Of a stretch of 63,723 nt of DNA, positions 41,647-51,369 are shown piece after piece; position 1 is the first letter of the stretch; each line of letters opens with the position of its first letter. The notes beneath the pieces are model-generated. The model ran no database searches and was not told where the DNA came from. It saw only the letters and a list, made by a program, of their open reading frames with translations. The position numbers and the translations under genes were made by a program. This DNA comes from Vibrio zhanjiangensis (GTDB taxonomy: Bacteria > Pseudomonadota > Gammaproteobacteria > Enterobacterales > Vibrionaceae), in contig NZ_BSPW01000021.1 in assembly GCF_030161235.1 (NCBI RefSeq), forward strand, positions 238,431-302,153, in the 5' to 3' direction.

Positions 41647-43601
41647 TTGTTGAGATTGGTCATTTTGCCCTTATTGTTTCACTAGCGATGGCGGCGCTAC
41701 TGAGTATACTGCCCTTGCTCGGTGCGTCGAGAAACAATACCGTATTAATGAATACCGCAAGACCTTTGTCTTGGGGGATGTTCCTGTTACTTGCGCTCTC
41801 TTTTGGTGTACTACTTTGGGCATTTTATACCAACGATTTCACCCTTATCTATGTCGCCACGAACTCAAATAGTCAATTACCTTGGTATTATCGCCTTACC
41901 GCAGTTTGGGGAGCACACGAGGGCTCATTGTTGCTATGGGTGCTTATCCAAGCAGTATGGACAGTTGCAGTCGCAACGTTTAGCCGAGGAATGCCTCAGG
42001 AGTCAGTTGCGCGAGTACTTTCTGTGATGGGAATGATAAGCGTCGGGTTCTTACTGTTTATCATTGTGACCTCTAACCCTTTTGTCAGAGTTTTGCCTTA
42101 TTTTCCGGTTGATGGGCGGGATCTTAACCCTCTATTACAGGACCCAGGGCTGATTATTCACCCTCCTATGCTCTATATGGGATACGTTGGATTCTCGGTT
42201 GCTTTTTCCTTTGCTATTGCGTCACTAATGACTGGGCGTCTCGATACCGCATGGGCGCGTTGGTCTCGCCCATGGACAACAGCGGCTTGGCTGTTTTTGA
42301 CCTTAGGCATCGCTTTGGGATCATGGTGGGCATACTACGAATTGGGCTGGGGCGGTTGGTGGTTTTGGGACCCAGTTGAAAATGCGTCTTTTATGCCGTG
42401 GCTTGCTGGTACTGCATTGATGCATTCATTGGCAGTGACGGAAAAAAGAGGCACTTTCAAAGCTTGGACAGTACTGCTGGCTATTTCTGCATTTTCTCTG
42501 AGTTTATTGGGGACGTTTTTAGTTCGTTCTGGCATCTTGGTGTCAGTGCATGCTTTTGCCTCTGATCCATCAAGGGGGATGTTCATTCTTGCGTTTCTTG
42601 TGTTTGTTATTGGCGGCTCACTATTACTTTTCGCTTTTAAGGGCTCTAGGATTCGTGCCCGAGGTGACTTTGAGCTGGTTTCGAGGGAAAATACGCTGCT
42701 TGTCAACAATGTCCTTCTGATTGCCGGATTAGTTGTTGTGCTGGTCGGTACACTCCTTCCTCTTGTACATAAACAAATAGGTCTAGGCTCCGTATCTATA
42801 GGCGCACCATTTTTTAATCTTTTGTTTGCATGGTTAATGGTTCCTTTTGCTTTCTTTTTGGGAATTGGCCCTCTTATTCGTTGGAAGCGAGACAACTTCA
42901 CCAGTTTAGTCAAGCCAATCCTGATTTCGGGGATCGCTTCATTGATTCTGGCCTATGTCTTAGTGTTATTGCTTGCCGATTTCTTCCAGTTTATGGCTTA
43001 TCTTGGCTGGGTAATGGCACTCTGGATTATTTTTATGCATGGCTTTGAGCTTCATCAAAGAGCCACGCATCGGCACAGCTTTCGTCTCGGCGTGACTAAG
43101 CTTCAGCGCAGTCACTGGGCAATGATGTTTGGTCATATTGGCCTTGCTGTGAGTGTTATTGGTATTGCTATGGTGCAGAACTACAGTATAGAGCGAGATG
43201 TACGTTTGGCTCCGGGAGAAAGTTATCGTGTTCAGGAATACGATTTTTACTTCAAGGGCTTAAAGGATAAGAATGGTCCTAATTATGATGGCTATGTTGC
43301 TGAATTTAAGGTCAGCCACCAAGGTAACTATATAAATACGCTGCATGCAGAAAAGCGCTTTTACAGTACGGCGCGTTCCATGATGACCGAAGCTGCAATA
43401 GATAGAGGTGTCACTCGCGATCTTTATATCGCAATGGGAGAGCGATTGGATGACGATAAATCTTGGGCGGTGCGCATCTACTACAAGCCTTTCGTACGAT
43501 GGATATGGGCAGGGGCGATACTGATGGCTTTTGCTGGTGCGATAGCAATCAGTGACAAGCGTTATCGTTTTAGAAAAAGTGCCAAGTTGCAGGAGGCGTA
43601 A
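41643..43601 (+). CDS. ccmF: Cytochrome c heme lyase subunit CcmF
   Basis: CcmF, with CcmH and CcmI, attaches heme to apocytochrome c. The 652-residue protein has about 14-15 membrane helices, the WWD motif [19 protein letters not shown], and conserved His residues such as in LLWVLIQ-flanking [10 protein letters not shown]. The length is that of complete CcmF. Confidence 0.97.
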   Translation: MIVEIGHFALIVSLAMAALLSILPLLGASRNNTVLMNTARPLSWGMFLLLALSFGVLLWAFYTNDFTLIYVATNSNSQLPWYYRLTAVWGAHEGSLLLWVLIQAVWTVAVATFSRGMPQESVARVLSVMGMISVGFLLFIIVTSNPFVRVLPYFPVDGRDLNPLLQDPGLIIHPPMLYMGYVGFSVAFSFAIASLMTGRLDTAWARWSRPWTTAAWLFLTLGIALGSWWAYYELGWGGWWFWDPVENASFMPWLAGTALMHSLAVTEKRGTFKAWTVLLAISAFSLSLLGTFLVRSGILVSVHAFASDPSRGMFILAFLVFVIGGSLLLFAFKGSRIRARGDFELVSRENTLLVNNVLLIAGLVVVLVGTLLPLVHKQIGLGSVSIGAPFFNLLFAWLMVPFAFFLGIGPLIRWKRDNFTSLVKPILISGIASLILAYVLVLLLADFFQFMAYLGWVMALWIIFMHGFELHQRATHRHSFRLGVTKLQRSHWAMMFGHIGLAVSVIGIAMVQNYSIERDVRLAPGESYRVQEYDFYFKGLKDKNGPNYDGYVAEFKVSHQGNYINTLHAEKRFYSTARSMMTEAAIDRGVTRDLYIAMGERLDDDKSWAVRIYYKPFVRWIWAGAILMAFAGAIAISDKRYRFRKSAKLQEA

Positions 43602-44155
43602 TGCATAAAAAATTATTATTTATTCCGCTGCTGGTGTTTTTGGGCTTAATCGCTGTATTTGCCACTCAGTTATTTCGAAATTCTCATGGTGATGATCCAA
43701 CTAAGCTGGAATCTGTTCTTATTGGCCAGCCAGTGCCGCAATTTAAGCTCGAAGATTTAGCTGAGCCGGGCAAACTTTACGATCAATCGATTTTTAAAGG
43801 TGAGCCACTGTTATTGAACATTTGGGCGACGTGGTGCTCAACTTGTTATGTTGAGCATCAATACTTGAACACACTGGCATCCCAAGGCGTAAAGATTATC
43901 GGTATGAACTACAAAGATGATCGTACTAAGGCTGTGAACTGGTTGGATAAATTGGGCAATCCATATCTGATCAGTTTGTTTGATGGTAGTGGTATGCTCG
44001 GCTTAGATTTAGGCGTGTATGGTGCACCTGAAACTTTCGTGATCGATGCTCAAGGTGTCATTCGCTATCGCCATGCCAGTGATGTCAACGAGCGCAGTTG
44101 GAATGAGGACATCAAACCTATTTATGACCAGTTGATAGAGGAGGCTAAGCAGTGA
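43601..44155 (+). CDS. ccmG: Thiol:disulfide interchange protein CcmG (DsbE)
   Basis: CcmG is a membrane-tethered thioredoxin-like reductant for the apocytochrome CxxCH motif. The 184-residue protein has an N-terminal anchor (about 5-23) and the active site NIWATWCSTCYVEHQY (CxxC = CSTC). The cis-Pro loop is GVYGAPETFVID. It overlaps ccmF by one base and ccmH by four. Confidence 0.96.
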   Translation: MHKKLLFIPLLVFLGLIAVFATQLFRNSHGDDPTKLESVLIGQPVPQFKLEDLAEPGKLYDQSIFKGEPLLLNIWATWCSTCYVEHQYLNTLASQGVKIIGMNYKDDRTKAVNWLDKLGNPYLISLFDGSGMLGLDLGVYGAPETFVIDAQGVIRYRHASDVNERSWNEDIKPIYDQLIEEAKQ

Positions 44156-44634
44156 AAAGCGCTCTGTTTGTAATACTTTTTGGCATCTTTCTATCTTTTT
44201 CCACCTATTCAGCGATTCAAATCTACGAATTTGAGGATTTGGATCAGGAGCAACAGTTTAAAGAGCTCAGTAGTACGCTTCGCTGTCCTAAGTGTCAAAA
44301 TAATACTATTGCAGACTCAAATGCAGGGCTCGCTGTTGATATACGGCAAAAAGTTTATGAAATGACCAAGCAAGGTAAATCCAAGCAGGAGATCGTCGAT
44401 TATATGGTGGCGCGGTATGGCAACTTTGTCACTTATAAGCCGCCCTTTACCCCTGCGACAGCGATTTTATGGGTAGGGCCTATGCTGGTGGTTATGTTAG
44501 GTTTTGGTTTTATCATTGCTCGCTCACGTAAAAGGCACTCTTCAACCGAAGAAAGCATGGTTTGGGATCAAGAAAAAGAAACGCGTTTAAAAACTTTGTT
44601 GGAAGAAGAACATGATGGGGAGAAGCCACAATGA
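44152..44634 (+). CDS. ccmH: Cytochrome c maturation protein CcmH
   Basis: The 160-residue protein has a signal or anchor segment, the redox motif LRCPKCQN (CxxC) and a C-terminal membrane helix (about 103-122). It reduces apocytochrome c together with CcmG. It corresponds to the N-terminal half of E. coli CcmH; the TPR half is encoded separately here as ccmI. Confidence 0.95.
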   Translation: MKSALFVILFGIFLSFSTYSAIQIYEFEDLDQEQQFKELSSTLRCPKCQNNTIADSNAGLAVDIRQKVYEMTKQGKSKQEIVDYMVARYGNFVTYKPPFTPATAILWVGPMLVVMLGFGFIIARSRKRHSSTEESMVWDQEKETRLKTLLEEEHDGEKPQ

Positions 44635-45848
44635 CGTTATTTTGGGTCGCTTCTGCTATTCTCATTTTGCTCAGTTCCGTGTTAATTGCAATACCGATTA
44701 TTCGTAAAAAAGCCAATACTGACGATGTGTTACGCGATGAGCTCAACAAGGCACTGTATAAAGATAGGGTATCTGAACTTGCCGAGGAAACCCGTAGTGG
44801 TATCGTTGATGATCAGCAAGAACTGGTTAATGACCTCAAGTTATCACTATTGGATGATGTTCCTAACCACCAATCAAGCAAGGCCAGACGTTCGATAACC
44901 CCTTTGGCCGTACTACTTCCCTCTATAGTGTTTGTTATTGCACTCTCTTACGGCATGTATTTTAAATTTGGTGCCTCGGGTAAGGTTGAAGAGTGGCAAC
45001 AAGTCAGTGCTAACTTACCTGAGTTATCTAAAAAATTGCTTGTGCCTGAGGGGGCTGTACTAAGTGATGATGAAATGCGCGATCTTACTCTTGCTCTGCG
45101 TACTCGTCTCTATTACCACCCAGACGATTCAACCGGTTGGCTGCTACTGGGTAGAATCGCCTTGGCCAATCGGGATGTGATAACGGCTATTGGTGCGATG
45201 AAAAAAGCCTACAAACTTAAACCTGATGACGATGATGTTAAGTTGGGTTATGCACAAGCCCTGATGTTGTCACAAGAGGAACTTGATCAAACTGTGGCAC
45301 GCCGCATTTTAGGGCAACTAGTGCAAAATGATTACGTTGATTTGCGCGTATTCTCATTATTGGCATTCGACGCGTATGAGAGAGCAGATTATACTGCTGC
45401 CATTCGTTACTGGAAAGTCATGCAGCGCATGATTGGGCCTGAAGATGGTCGCTATTCAATGCTGGTACAAAGTATTGATAATGCTCAGCAGCAATTAGCG
45501 ACGTCTACAGCCAGTGACAAGTCAGTGTCTGTGACGATTGCTGTGAGCGATCAGGTTAATATCGAGCCAAACTCAGCCTTGATTGTGTCCGTTCATAGTG
45601 CTGATGGTTCACCTATGCCAGTTGCAGCAGCAAGGTATCCTCTGGGTAGTTTTCCTCGAACTGTGGTTCTTGATGACACCAATAGTATGTTACAAGATCG
45701 TAAGCTATCCTCTTTGGAGTCACTATTAGTACGTGTTCGGCTGGACAAAGATGGAAATGTTGCCACTAAGCAAGAAGACTGGTTTGGTGAAAGTGAAGTG
45801 GTTAAAATGGGACAACCTGTTTCAGTTACCATTGATCGTCAATATTAA
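44631..45848 (+). CDS. ccmI: Cytochrome c biogenesis TPR protein CcmI
   Basis: CcmI binds the C-terminus of apocytochrome c and hands it to CcmFH. The 405-residue protein has two N-terminal membrane helices (about 3-23 and 87-108), TPR repeats (about 160-285, for example GWLLLGRIALANRDVITAI in part) and a C-terminal beta-rich domain. It is the last gene of ccmABCDEFGHI. Confidence 0.93.
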   Translation: MTLFWVASAILILLSSVLIAIPIIRKKANTDDVLRDELNKALYKDRVSELAEETRSGIVDDQQELVNDLKLSLLDDVPNHQSSKARRSITPLAVLLPSIVFVIALSYGMYFKFGASGKVEEWQQVSANLPELSKKLLVPEGAVLSDDEMRDLTLALRTRLYYHPDDSTGWLLLGRIALANRDVITAIGAMKKAYKLKPDDDDVKLGYAQALMLSQEELDQTVARRILGQLVQNDYVDLRVFSLLAFDAYERADYTAAIRYWKVMQRMIGPEDGRYSMLVQSIDNAQQQLATSTASDKSVSVTIAVSDQVNIEPNSALIVSVHSADGSPMPVAAARYPLGSFPRTVVLDDTNSMLQDRKLSSLESLLVRVRLDKDGNVATKQEDWFGESEVVKMGQPVSVTIDRQY

Positions 45849-45876
45849 GCAAGCCAAACATTAAAATTGATAGAGG

Positions 45877-45904
45877 AGGCCGGGGCACATGCTACCGGCC
45901 TTTG
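45877..45904 (+). terminator. Weak hairpin between ccmI and mlaA
   Basis: AGGCCGG (45877-45883) and CCGGCCT (45895-45901) form a GC-rich 7-bp stem with an 11-base loop, but only three T follow. It may attenuate read-through from the ccm operon into mlaA. Confidence 0.5.
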
Positions 45905-45920
45905 TGTGGAAAATAAAATA

Positions 45921-46682
45921 ATGAAGAGTGTTCCGTCCCATTTGTGGGCAATGTTTTTTGGTGTCATGTTTTTGATGGGCTGTGCCAGTGCGCCCCAAGA
46001 TTCTGCGTCAGCTGAGTCAGATGTTAACGACCCGCTTGAAGGGTTTAACCGCACTATGTGGGCGGTAAACTACGATTATTTGGACCCTTACTTTGTCAGG
46101 CCAGTTTCCTTGGCGTATGTCAATTATGTTCCTAGTCCTGTTCGCCAAGGTATTGCGAATTTTCTGGGTAATCTTGATGAGCCAGCAAGTATTGTGAATA
46201 ACTTGATTATGGGGAATGGTCATAAGGCGATTGATCACTTTAACCGTTTTTGGATTAACAGCACCTTTGGTTTACTTGGCTTGATTGATGTAGCGTCAGC
46301 GGCTGGAATTACGCACCATAACGATAAATCATTCGGTGACGCTGTGGGTCATTATGGTGTGGGTAACGGGCCGTATGTCATGGTGCCTGGTTACGGCCCA
46401 TGGACGGTAAGAGAGTCCGCTGATTTAGTCGATAGTACTTATGTTCCGCTGTCACTTTTGAATATCTGGGCTGGTTTGGGAAAATGGGCTTTAGAGGGCA
46501 TGGAAACGCGAGCATCGCTGGTTTCCCAAGAAGCATTACTTGATAACTCCCCTGATCCTTACTTGTTAACGCGAGATGCGTATCTTCAAAGTCAGGACTT
46601 TAGTGCTGAAATTGAAAAGCCAGAACAATTTGATGCAGAAGAAGAAGCTTATCTTGATGAATATCTCGATGAAGATTTCTAA
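45921..46682 (+). CDS. mlaA: Phospholipid-removal lipoprotein MlaA (VacJ)
   Basis: MlaA sits in the outer membrane with a porin and removes misplaced phospholipids from the outer leaflet, passing them to MlaC. The 253-residue protein has a lipoprotein signal with lipobox LMGC (Cys21) and the family blocks DPLEGFNRTMW and PGYGPWTVRE. The ATG at 45921 is chosen because it opens the signal peptide; the frame is open upstream over the hairpin. The C-terminus is strongly acidic. Confidence 0.94.
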   Translation: MKSVPSHLWAMFFGVMFLMGCASAPQDSASAESDVNDPLEGFNRTMWAVNYDYLDPYFVRPVSLAYVNYVPSPVRQGIANFLGNLDEPASIVNNLIMGNGHKAIDHFNRFWINSTFGLLGLIDVASAAGITHHNDKSFGDAVGHYGVGNGPYVMVPGYGPWTVRESADLVDSTYVPLSLLNIWAGLGKWALEGMETRASLVSQEALLDNSPDPYLLTRDAYLQSQDFSAEIEKPEQFDAEEEAYLDEYLDEDF

Positions 46683-46684
46683 TC

Positions 46685-46715
46685 AAAAAGCTTGGTCAGT
46701 TGACCAAGCTTTTTT
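46685..46715. terminator. Terminator after mlaA
   Basis: AAAGCTTGGTCA and TGACCAAGCTTT form a long stem with a two-base gap, flanked by A and T tracts. It can serve mlaA (plus) and the convergent fadL-like gene (minus). Confidence 0.93.
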
Positions 46716-46750
46716 GTTTCATCCCAATTGAATTTGAAGCCTTGGTTGGC

Positions 46751-48061
46751 TCAAAATCGATAGCTGGCCTGAACACCAATAAGCCAAATATTCCCGGTGG
46801 TTTCGCCAACAAACTGGCCTGCCACTTGTTGCGCGATATCATCAGAGGCATAGCCGCGTGATTCGGTGATGGGGGCATCTTTGGCTAGAATGTAGGTTAA
46901 TCCGCCATCTAGGGTAAAGTCTTGAGTAACGTCGTAACTGGCGCCTAGGCTTAGCCAAGTGCGATCGGTTTCTGGGATGGTAATGGTGCGATTTTTATCA
47001 CTCACCGCAGAAGTGTCGTAGGCAATACCGGTGCGAAGCGCCAGTTTGGGGTCTAGCTGATAAGTTGCGCCTAATGCTAGGCGATAGTTATCTTGCCAGT
47101 TTTCAACTTTGACCATCTTGCTGCCAAATGTGTTTAATTGGGCTTCCAATTTTTCAAAGCTGCTCCAATCTGTCCAGTTTAGGCTGGCATGGATGGCGAC
47201 TTTTTCGGTCAATTGATGAAAGCTTGCCAGCTCAGCTGTGGCGGGCAGGGCAAGATCCATAGTGCCGCTATCGCGATTGCCACTACTTAGACTGAAATCA
47301 AATCCTGCACCTGTGGCATAGCCTTCAAGTTTAAGTTGAACTTCGGATTTGTAGCTAACGCCAATACGGTGATCTTGGTTGATTTGCCAAGCCGCGCCAA
47401 CTTGCCAGCCCCAAGCGTTATCTTCGCCTTGCATATATTTGAGGTCTGTACCTTGAGTAAAAGAGTAAATATTGTTTGCTGGCGCTTTCGCCCCAAAGCT
47501 GCCTTCGCCCATCACATAGCGAACACCGCCACCAAGACTTAGCGCTTGATTGACTTGGTAGGCAGCGTTGAGGTTGGCTTCCATTGTGGTCACGCTGGCT
47601 TGATTGCCAAAATGGGCAGCGGCGAAATCATTACCTAAATTGGTTTCCATACCGTAGTTGGTCCCTAGTGCAAAACCAACCGCGACTTGGTCTGAATATT
47701 TATGTGAGATGTAGACGTTAGGGATTATGGCATCATCAGCAAAATCAGATTTAGCGGCATGGCTTGTGGGCAAACTTGGGTTAGCAGATTGAGAGCCATC
47801 CACAGTGCCATCGACATCGACATTTGGGTTGACATAAATAGCCCCAAGCGATAGCTGCGTGCCATCAAGATAGGTGAGCATTGCGGGGTTGCGCCACTGA
47901 GCACTGGCGTTATCTGCCATCGCCGCTTCACCTGCATAAGCGCGGCCAAGGCCAGTGGCTGAGTATTCGGCCAACTGAAAACCAGCCGCTGTGGCGGTAT
48001 GTGAAGCCGAAATAAGGCCTGCGGCCACGGCAAGGGAGAGAAAAGTAATTGTTGTTTTCAT
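46751..48061 (-). CDS. FadL-family outer-membrane long-chain fatty acid transporter (copy 1)
   Basis: A 436-residue outer-membrane beta-barrel. The signal peptide is followed by the FadL hatch motif AGFQLAEYSATGLGRAYAGE and the NPA element (WRNPAMLTYL). The C-terminal residue is Phe (SYRF), as expected for barrel assembly. FadL proteins take up long-chain fatty acids and other hydrophobic compounds. I prefer the start at 48061 (MKTTITFLSL); eight more codons to 48085 are open. Neither has a clear ribosome site. A second FadL gene lies just upstream on the same strand. Confidence 0.9.
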   Translation of the reverse strand: MKTTITFLSLAVAAGLISASHTATAAGFQLAEYSATGLGRAYAGEAAMADNASAQWRNPAMLTYLDGTQLSLGAIYVNPNVDVDGTVDGSQSANPSLPTSHAAKSDFADDAIIPNVYISHKYSDQVAVGFALGTNYGMETNLGNDFAAAHFGNQASVTTMEANLNAAYQVNQALSLGGGVRYVMGEGSFGAKAPANNIYSFTQGTDLKYMQGEDNAWGWQVGAAWQINQDHRIGVSYKSEVQLKLEGYATGAGFDFSLSSGNRDSGTMDLALPATAELASFHQLTEKVAIHASLNWTDWSSFEKLEAQLNTFGSKMVKVENWQDNYRLALGATYQLDPKLALRTGIAYDTSAVSDKNRTITIPETDRTWLSLGASYDVTQDFTLDGGLTYILAKDAPITESRGYASDDIAQQVAGQFVGETTGNIWLIGVQASYRF

Positions 48062-48306
48062 GGTATTTGTCGCTGACTTAATCATAAATGTCAGACGATG
48101 ATAGAATTAGAGTTAATACTTTAAAAACAAAAAGCACCTTAGCAGATATTTTTGAGATGAAATATCGCCTCCAAGATGAATTTCCATATAAATCACTGAT
48201 TAACATGTATATTCTACCTTAACTCGGCGAACACGCGTTATATGAAAAGGCGATTTGGCAGCACAACTGTAGGCTGAAAATCATAATATGGAATGTAGAA
48301 GGTGAT

Positions 48307-48334
48307 AAAAAAGGGCCAATCCAAATGGCCCTTT
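48307..48334 (-). terminator. Terminator of the second fadL gene
   Basis: AAAGGGCCA (48310-48318) and TGGCCCTTT (48326-48334) form a 9-bp stem with a 7-base loop. On the minus strand it is followed by six T. It separates the two fadL-like genes into different transcripts. Confidence 0.92.
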
Positions 48335-48355
48335 GTGAGGTTTCGCTTAAGCGGC

Positions 48356-49630
48356 TTAGAAGCTGCGGCTATATTGTAGGCCGACTAAGATAGCATCAGC
48401 TCGAGTTGTCGCCGTTACTCCTGTTGTTACTAATCCCCCTGGTAATGAAGTCGATTCACTAACAGCGACATCATCCCCCATAAGGTAAGTAAAGCCAAAA
48501 TCAATATTGGATTTTTGATCTATATGGTAGGTAAAGCCTGTTGAGAACCATTGGCGATCGGAATCGGGCACCGAAATGGACGTTCGGCTATCCTGTGCGC
48601 TGGTGTCATACATATAGCCAGCACGTAGTGTCCAATCACTATTTAGATAATAGGTACCACCGATGGCATAGTGCCAGCCATCCTGCCAGTCATATTGTTT
48701 GTCATAGCTTGAGCCTAATGCTGAACCTTGAAGGTTACGGAATTCGATCTTATCAAATGCGCTCCAGCCGATATATTGAATGCTGTAGTGGACAGCGAAC
48801 TGCGTATCTTTGATTTTATGAAAACCAGAGAATTCAGCCATGTCTGGCAATGGAAGTGTGATTTCTTGATTTTTATCGTCTTCAGCCGTTATTTCTGGGC
48901 TGTAGCGATATGAGAAGCCAAAACGATTACTTTCATCGAGTTCATAGACCGTACCAACATTTAGTCCAACAGCCCAGCCTGTTGCACTATCTACATTGAC
49001 TAAACTAGTTCCTGAGGCTACCGCTCCTCCAGTGGCCGTCGCCAGTGTTGAGCCAGTGGAGCGTTTCATCGTACCCTTACCGTAGATCAGATCTAAACCG
49101 AGGCCAAAACTCCACTTTTCATCTAAGCGATAAGAGCCAGAAAGACCAAAATTAAGACTTTGAACATCTGTAAGGCCACCATATTCAGTAGCAACGTAGT
49201 TATCATCAAACTCAGTCTTGGTACCAAAGTTTGAGTATACGTTTGCCCCCCATGCAAACTTATCATTAACAGGCACGATGACATGTAGATTTGGTGCTAC
49301 TGATGTGTCTCCAATATCGTTTGCGTCGGGTACTGAAGTGCTAAAAGCATTTACTGAGTATGTCGCATTTTTAACTTCAATTTTTGAAGTTATACTTTCG
49401 AATCCTAGCGATAATTCAGTTTTATCAAACAATGCCATAGCCGCGGGGTTACGGGCCATCACTGACGCATTATCGGCAATTACGGCGTCACCCGCAAAGG
49501 CACGGCCAAGTCCTGTGGCCGATTGAGCATTCAACTGAAAGCCGGCAGCGAGAGCTTGCTGCGAAGCCAGAGTGGTGCTGGCAATGGTCACGGCCAAAAG
49601 TGATTTCTTAAACAGACGTGTTCTATTCAT
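48356..49630 (-). CDS. fadL: FadL-family long-chain fatty acid transporter (copy 2)
   Basis: The 424-residue protein begins with a signal peptide (cleavage after LAA) and the hatch motif AGFQLNAQSATGLGRAFAGD with NPAAMALF. It ends in Phe. I chose ATG 49630 (MNRTRLFKKS), preceded by AAGGAAAAG; 22 upstream codons are open but unlike a signal peptide. It shares the N-terminal pattern with copy 1 but is clearly diverged through the barrel. Which copy equals E. coli FadL cannot be decided by reading. Confidence 0.92.
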   Translation of the reverse strand: MNRTRLFKKSLLAVTIASTTLASQQALAAGFQLNAQSATGLGRAFAGDAVIADNASVMARNPAAMALFDKTELSLGFESITSKIEVKNATYSVNAFSTSVPDANDIGDTSVAPNLHVIVPVNDKFAWGANVYSNFGTKTEFDDNYVATEYGGLTDVQSLNFGLSGSYRLDEKWSFGLGLDLIYGKGTMKRSTGSTLATATGGAVASGTSLVNVDSATGWAVGLNVGTVYELDESNRFGFSYRYSPEITAEDDKNQEITLPLPDMAEFSGFHKIKDTQFAVHYSIQYIGWSAFDKIEFRNLQGSALGSSYDKQYDWQDGWHYAIGGTYYLNSDWTLRAGYMYDTSAQDSRTSISVPDSDRQWFSTGFTYHIDQKSNIDFGFTYLMGDDVAVSESTSLPGGLVTTGVTATTRADAILVGLQYSRSF

Positions 49631-49721
49631 TGTACTTTTCCTTTTTCTTCGCCTCTCGCGGACGTCGTATTTGAGTAATGACTCAATTGTTGGCAAATCC
49701 TAGAACCCAGTATAAAAGATA

Positions 49722-49735
49722 GAAATCCGACCATT
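49722..49735 (-). promoter_or_regulatory. Weak FadR-like site upstream of fadL copy 2
   Basis: On the minus strand AATGGTCGGATTTC carries TGGTCNGA of the FadR consensus AACTGGTCNGACCNGTT but lacks the second half. It lies about 100 bp upstream of the start codon. Support is modest. Confidence 0.3.
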
Positions 49736-49831
49736 GCCGAGTTGGTGTGTAAAATTGCAGAAATGAAAGCCATTTGGCAGGAATTATGAGTAAAAACAAA
49801 CTTTTTAGAGTTTAAGCTCTATTTTTTGGCT

Positions 49832-49864
49832 AAAAAAATGGCTCAAGCCTCTTGCTTAAGCCAT
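49832..49864 (-). terminator. Terminator of the sigma factor/DUF3379 operon
   Basis: ATGGCTTAAG and CTTGAGCCAT pair with one mismatch on the minus strand and are followed by seven T. It lies 30 bp after the DUF3379 stop. Confidence 0.85.
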
Positions 49865-49893
49865 GATACAGTTCACAAAATGTTAAAATTTGG

Positions 49894-50622
49894 TTAACTC
49901 ATAGGTTTGATGATGTTTGCTATATTTTCAGCGATCTTGGCTACATTTTCACCTTCCTCACCGACAAGGATCAAACTGGCATTACCCATTGGTTCGACAA
50001 TACCCGCCATGCCTTGCTGTACAAAATCCACCGCTTGTTTGGTTGGCATGCTGGTGAGAAATAAGGTCACTTTGCCTTTTTCGCCTTGAAATACCATGTG
50101 CAAAGCATTCTCACTGCCAAAACCGCAGTGGTTGAGGTAATACACATGGTAAGGAAAGTGAGTACCAAGCTTATGATCAAACGGCATCATTTTGGCGCTG
50201 ATTTGCGAAGAGGGCACATTTTCATCAATACGCCCGACAAAGGGCTTTTCATCCATGACATGTTTAATGGCAATATCGGCTATGCTGGCCTGTGCAGGCG
50301 GCACCAATATATTGCCCCAGTTGACCTGTCCAACCAATAGGCCAAACACAAAGGCAACAGATGCTGCCGTGGCCATGGCGCGTCTCGCAAAAGAGGGTCT
50401 GACAACATTGTACTCAGAGTATGAAGTTTGATTAAACAGGATGCGATCAACCAGATCCTCGGGGACATCAACGGCCATTGCTTTGGCTATATGAGCATCA
50501 AGTTCTAACGCATCTTCGGCAAATTTGCTGTTGGCGTTATCGGCTTTTATGGCGTCAACGATTTCGCTGCTCCGCTCTTTAGGGTCAGACATTATACGAC
50601 GACGGAATTCTAACTCATCCAT
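49894..50622 (-). CDS. DUF3379 membrane protein, putative anti-sigma factor
   Basis: The 242-residue protein has an N-terminal cytoplasmic part (about 1-80), one membrane helix (about 82-103, TAASVAFVFGLLVGQVNW) and a periplasmic domain containing HFPYHVYYLNHCGFG. It overlaps the ECF sigma factor gene by 8 bp and follows GAGGA. The arrangement of a cytoplasmic tail, one helix and an outer domain next to a sigma gene is that of anti-sigma factors. The role is inferred; there is no obvious zinc-binding anti-sigma motif. Confidence 0.8.
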   Translation of the reverse strand: MDELEFRRRIMSDPKERSSEIVDAIKADNANSKFAEDALELDAHIAKAMAVDVPEDLVDRILFNQTSYSEYNVVRPSFARRAMATAASVAFVFGLLVGQVNWGNILVPPAQASIADIAIKHVMDEKPFVGRIDENVPSSQISAKMMPFDHKLGTHFPYHVYYLNHCGFGSENALHMVFQGEKGKVTLFLTSMPTKQAVDFVQQGMAGIVEPMGNASLILVGEEGENVAKIAENIANIIKPMS

Positions 50623-51178
50623 TTTGCTGTCCTCGATGACGGTTTTCAGTATCTAACATGTCTTTCAGTTGGTTCCTTGCTCTAAAAAGACGCGTCATCA
50701 CTGTATTCTTATTTAGACCAAGGATCTCACCGATCTCTTCGCCGCTGAACCCTCCGACAACCTGCAAAAAGAGCGGTTCACGGTATTCATCTTCCAATTT
50801 CATGATTTGTGCCTGCACCCATTGAGTCTGGTGGTGAGACGAATCACTGACTTTGGCATCATTGGTATGATCGTCAATATCAACCAGATCAAACTGTTTC
50901 CTCTCAAAGCGGCGTGCATTTTCGCGTCTTAATATGGTGATTAACCATGCTTTTGCCGCTTTTTCATCTTGCAAACTGTCTAAGGACTTCCAAGCCCGCA
51001 GACAAGTTTCTTGGACAAGATCTTCTGCTACAGATTGGTCTTTGCACAGCCAATAGGCGTAGCGGTATAGGTCTCTATGATAGGCTCTAACGAGCGCTTC
51101 ATACTTTCTTTGTCTGTCCATATCCGAGTTGACCGGAGGACTCGACTTTTTCTTTCCAAAAAAATTGATAACGGGCAC
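50615..51178 (-). CDS. ECF-family RNA polymerase sigma factor
   Basis: The 187-residue protein has sigma region 2 (LYRYAYWLCKDQSVAEDLVQ, then ETCLRAW) and region 4 (FSGEEIGEILGLNKNTVMTR). The start is GTG 51178, with GGAGG five bases upstream; an overlapping ATG two bases before it is out of frame. A plausible sigma-70-like promoter lies at 51264-51259 (TTGATT) and 51241-51236 (TACTCT), spacing 17. A FadR-like site sits upstream of it. Target genes are not known. Confidence 0.92.
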   Translation of the reverse strand: MPVINFFGKKKSSPPVNSDMDRQRKYEALVRAYHRDLYRYAYWLCKDQSVAEDLVQETCLRAWKSLDSLQDEKAAKAWLITILRRENARRFERKQFDLVDIDDHTNDAKVSDSSHHQTQWVQAQIMKLEDEYREPLFLQVVGGFSGEEIGEILGLNKNTVMTRLFRARNQLKDMLDTENRHRGQQNG

Positions 51179-51276
51179 ATGAGCCTCCAATTTTGCTCTA
51201 CGGTTTGGTCATACACCTAAGGTTTAGGTTTTAGAAGAGTATGATTTACTGAGTTTTTAATCAAACATTCTCTGGA

Positions 51277-51289
51277 CTTATCAGACCAG
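51277..51289 (-). promoter_or_regulatory. FadR-like operator upstream of the ECF sigma gene
   Basis: On the minus strand CTGGTCTGATAAG matches the FadR core CTGGTCNGA. It lies within a 22-bp imperfect palindrome with CTCTGG/CCAGAG ends. It is just upstream of the putative -35 of the sigma gene, a position that would suit activation as at fabA/fabB. Confidence 0.5.
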
Positions 51290-51369
51290 AGCAATATTAC
51301 GCCAAATTCTATGACTAAAAAATCGACGCAAAATTGATCTATTTCAACATTCAATATTACCCACAGATT

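Noticed and set aside
42335..42913. 192-codon minus-strand ORF inside ccmF
   Set aside because: It is antisense to a clearly conserved membrane protein gene and has no recognisable domain.
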